Shown: piece after piece, positions 61,973 through 64,000 of the stretch
Position numbering within the stretch: position 1 is the first letter of the stretch
Layout: each line of letters starts with the position of its first letter
Assembly: GCA_964419605.1 (NCBI GenBank)
Contig: CAYQQM010000015.1
Location: 1-64,000, forward strand
Reading direction: 5' to 3'
From: JABFXX01 sp964419605
Lineage (GTDB): Bacteria; Myxococcota_A; Polyangia; Haliangiales; Haliangiaceae
DNA length: 64,000 nt
Made by a program: the position numbers and the translations under genes
Notes under the pieces: model-generated
Databases searched by the model: none
Seen by the model: only the letters and a program-made list of their open reading frames with translations
What the model was told of the DNA's origin: nothing

Positions 61973-63064
61973 CTATTTAATGACGGCTAGACGCGGCGAC
62001 CGCTTGGGCTTTGACAATACGTTCTTGGCAAGCTGCAAGGCCGCTTGGGTTGCGAGATCCATGAACCGCTTGGCATTGTCGGAGTCTGGGCTGGCAATCA
62101 CCACGGGCACGCCGGCGTCGCCACCAAACCGGATCCGAGTATCGATCGGAATCTCGCCAAAGAACGGAGCGCCAACCTCCTGTGCCAGGCGCTTGCCACC
62201 GCCCCGGCTAAAAATCTCATCGTGGTGGCCGCATGCAGGACATGCGTAGTAGCTCATGTTCTCGACGATACCGAGGATCGGAATCTCCACCTTCTCGAAC
62301 ATCGCGATGCCCTTCACCACATCGACGATCGCCACTTCTTGGGGAGTAGTCACCATGACTGCACCAGCGATCGGAATCAGTTGCGATAGCGATAGCTGCA
62401 CGTCACCGGTCCCAGGCGGCAAATCGCAAATCAAGTAATCGAGTTCGCCCCACTCGACGTCGCTGAGAAACTGTTGCAAAAGCCGATGCACCATCGGTCC
62501 GCGCCACACCACCGCTTCATCCTTGTCGACGAAAAAACCCACCGACACCACCCGCAAGCCGTGCATCGACGCGGGAATGATTTTGGAGTCCTTGGACGCC
62601 TGTGCCGGGACCTCCGGCGCCCCCAACATCGTGGGTATCGACGGCCCGAACACATCGGCGTCGAGTAGCCCGACCTTTGCGCCGTGTCGCTGTAGCGCGA
62701 GCGCGAGATTGATCGCTACGGTGGACTTACCGACGCCGCCTTTGCCGGCGGCCACCGCGATCACGTTCTTGGGACCGCGAAGCACCGCTTTCTCGCTTGG
62801 CGCTGGAACAAACGCGGTCGCAACCTCGGCGATCACCGTTACGCGCTTGGCGCCCACGGACGAAAGTGCCGCTTCGATGCGAGTTTGTAACTCGCGCCGC
62901 TGCGCTACGGGGTACGCGTGCGTTGGGATATCGAGTCGCACCAGAACGTCGTTGCCAGAAACCTCAACGGCTCGAAGGATCCGAAAACTGACGATGTCCT
63001 TATCGAACGCGGGGTCGCGAACGTTTGTAAGTGCCTGTCGAACGGTTGCTTCATTGAGCGGCAT
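61973..63064 (-). CDS. mrp: Mrp/NBP35-type iron-sulfur carrier ATPase
   Basis: 363 residues from ATG 63064. The N-terminal ~85 residues are a DUF59/MIP18-like domain (LTNVRDPAFDKDIVSFRIL), followed by a deviant Walker A (AGKGGVGKSTVAINLALAL), ADVFGPSIPTML and the Cys-x2-Cys pair ACPACGHHDE that holds a bridging Fe-S cluster. It binds and passes Fe-S clusters to target proteins, using ATP. Length matches ApbC/Mrp family. Confidence 0.93.
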   Translation of the reverse strand: MPLNEATVRQALTNVRDPAFDKDIVSFRILRAVEVSGNDVLVRLDIPTHAYPVAQRRELQTRIEAALSSVGAKRVTVIAEVATAFVPAPSEKAVLRGPKNVIAVAAGKGGVGKSTVAINLALALQRHGAKVGLLDADVFGPSIPTMLGAPEVPAQASKDSKIIPASMHGLRVVSVGFFVDKDEAVVWRGPMVHRLLQQFLSDVEWGELDYLICDLPPGTGDVQLSLSQLIPIAGAVMVTTPQEVAIVDVVKGIAMFEKVEIPILGIVENMSYYACPACGHHDEIFSRGGGKRLAQEVGAPFFGEIPIDTRIRFGGDAGVPVVIASPDSDNAKRFMDLATQAALQLAKNVLSKPKRSPRLAVIK

Positions 63065-63158
63065 GGCTGTCGTGACCACGTACTACGTCGCGCGCAGCTT
63101 GTCTCGCGCTTTGTCACGATTGCTGGTTGCGCTATGGACCATTCCGGAAGCTCGCAGT

Positions 63159-63767
63159 TCACAGATGCCCGAGTTTGGCCCGCTTCGCAGCGAGATAGTC
63201 GGCGTTGCGTTCGGTAGCCCCCGCCCGGTGCGCCTCCACTGCGTCGACCACTACACCAGCATCCTCCAGCCCCTTGCGTTTGGCGGGATTGTTGGTCATT
63301 AGCTTCACCGACGTGACGCCCAGGTCGCGAAGGATCTCTGCTGCCAGGTCGTAACTGCGCTGATCGGCAGCGAACCCCAGCTCCAGATTTGCCTCCACCG
63401 TGTCTTTGCCCGTATCCTGGAGCTGATACGCGCGAATCTTGTTGCCCAACCCGATGCCGCGTCCCTCTTGCACGAGGTAGACCACCACGCCACGACCTTG
63501 GCGTCCGATTCGCTCAAGGGCAGCATCGAGTTGAGCGCGACAATCGCAGCGCAAGCTGCCTAACACCTCACTGGTAAAACACGACGAGTGCACCCGGGTC
63601 AGAACATCGCTGCCAGCGACATCTCCGAGGACCATTGCCACATGCTCTTCAAATGCGACGCCAACCGCCGTAGTGCCGTCGCCCCCGGGTCGCCCGGTAC
63701 GATAGATAACTACCCGAAATTCGCCATGTTGCGTTGGGAGGGTGGCTTCGGCGTACCGCTGAATCAT
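63159..63767 (-). CDS. ribA: GTP cyclohydrolase II
   Basis: 202 residues from ATG 63767. It converts GTP to the pyrimidine precursor of riboflavin. The zinc-binding cysteines are in SSCFTSEVLGSLRCDCRAQL; the catalytic stretch YLVQEGRGIGLGNKIRAYQLQD and the final LMTNNPAKRKGLEDAGV match RibA. No DHBP synthase (RibB) domain is fused, so it is the single-function form. Its start is 97 bp from the divergent def gene. Confidence 0.95.
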   Translation of the reverse strand: MIQRYAEATLPTQHGEFRVVIYRTGRPGGDGTTAVGVAFEEHVAMVLGDVAGSDVLTRVHSSCFTSEVLGSLRCDCRAQLDAALERIGRQGRGVVVYLVQEGRGIGLGNKIRAYQLQDTGKDTVEANLELGFAADQRSYDLAAEILRDLGVTSVKLMTNNPAKRKGLEDAGVVVDAVEAHRAGATERNADYLAAKRAKLGHL

Positions 63768-63864
63768 GCGCCAAGGGATATGGCCCTCTGCCCTTCCCGT
63801 GTCAACAGCCCACCCCGCGTACCACTGCGACCGCTTCACAAGTCCGTGCTATGGTGAGCCCAAC

Positions 63865-64000
63865 ATGGCAGTTCGCCCAGTCGTGATATGGCCCGATCCG
63901 CGGCTCCGCGAGCCCACCGTGGAAATAACGTCCATCGACGACTCAGTGCGCGCCCTGTATCGCGACTTATGCGACTCGATGTACGCAGAAGACGGGCTCG
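63865..64000 (+). CDS. def: Peptide deformylase, N-terminal part
   Basis: ATG 63865 opens MAVRPVVIWPDPRLREPT, then SVRALYRDLCDSMYAEDGL, the conserved N terminus of peptide deformylase, which removes the formyl group from new proteins. The metal-site motifs (GxGLA, EGCLS, HExxH) lie beyond the window. The gene is cut by the window edge. Confidence 0.85.
   Translation, partial: MAVRPVVIWPDPRLREPTVEITSIDDSVRALYRDLCDSMYAEDGL

Overview
The window looks like chromosomal DNA of a GC-rich Gram-negative predatory-type bacterium, most likely a myxobacterium (Myxococcota, perhaps the Haliangiales/Kofleriaceae side). The pointers are an excess of lipoproteins of unknown function, two surface proteins with MYXO-CTERM-like tails, WD40, PEGA, vWA and cyclic-nucleotide domain proteins, a giant alpha-2-macroglobulin, GTG and TTG starts, and many 4-bp start/stop overlaps. 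Taxonomy is inferred from protein style only.

Layout. 1-13 kb is accessory: an orphan GspC-like protein, a kinase-like protein behind a terminator hairpin, a secreted protein with a C-terminal anchor, a CAP-domain lipoprotein, a cNMP-binding protein coupled to a CBM9-like lipoprotein, and a protein that looks like contractile-injection or polymorphic-toxin cargo, coupled to a WD40 lipoprotein. 13-20 kb holds PilZ, HEAT/TPR, thymidylate kinase, a TfoX remnant, a three-gene set (class III aminotransferase, CDP-alcohol phosphatidyltransferase, Gfo/Idh dehydrogenase) and tRNA-Leu(GAG). 20-30 kb holds a CPBP protease, SpoIID-domain protein, porin, acyl-CoA synthetase and several envelope proteins. 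30-40 kb holds a PIN/RHH toxin-antitoxin pair, the macroglobulin and two lipoproteins sharing a Cys-rich module. 40-48 kb mixes GreA-like, thioesterase, GNAT, HARE-HTH, RecB-like nuclease, orphan methyltransferase-like, sulfatase-superfamily and PEGA genes. 48-52 kb is a coupled heme operon (unknown, hemX/ccsA-like, hemA, hemC), divergent from trxA, a methyltransferase and a ferredoxin-NADP reductase. 55-64 kb holds cytochrome c, rubrerythrin and DUF3501, SDR, a Lon N-domain protein, an AAA ATPase/AlbA pair, Mrp, ribA and the start of def.

The main discovery is a set of 180-189 bp repeats bounded by long inverted repeats. Three copies of one type (A) are exactly 182 bp each. Their interiors are nearly identical, but their outer arms differ between copies while staying complementary within each copy. 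One A copy sits in frame inside the CBM9-like gene and two lie head-to-tail at 55.6-55.9 kb. Two further elements (B at 16.1 kb, C at 57.1 kb) have unrelated arms but similar size. C also has a hairpin at its exact midpoint and a mid-stem in exact register, like A. Both B and C abut stop codons. They look like mobile or structural hairpin elements in which the stem is conserved as structure, not sequence.
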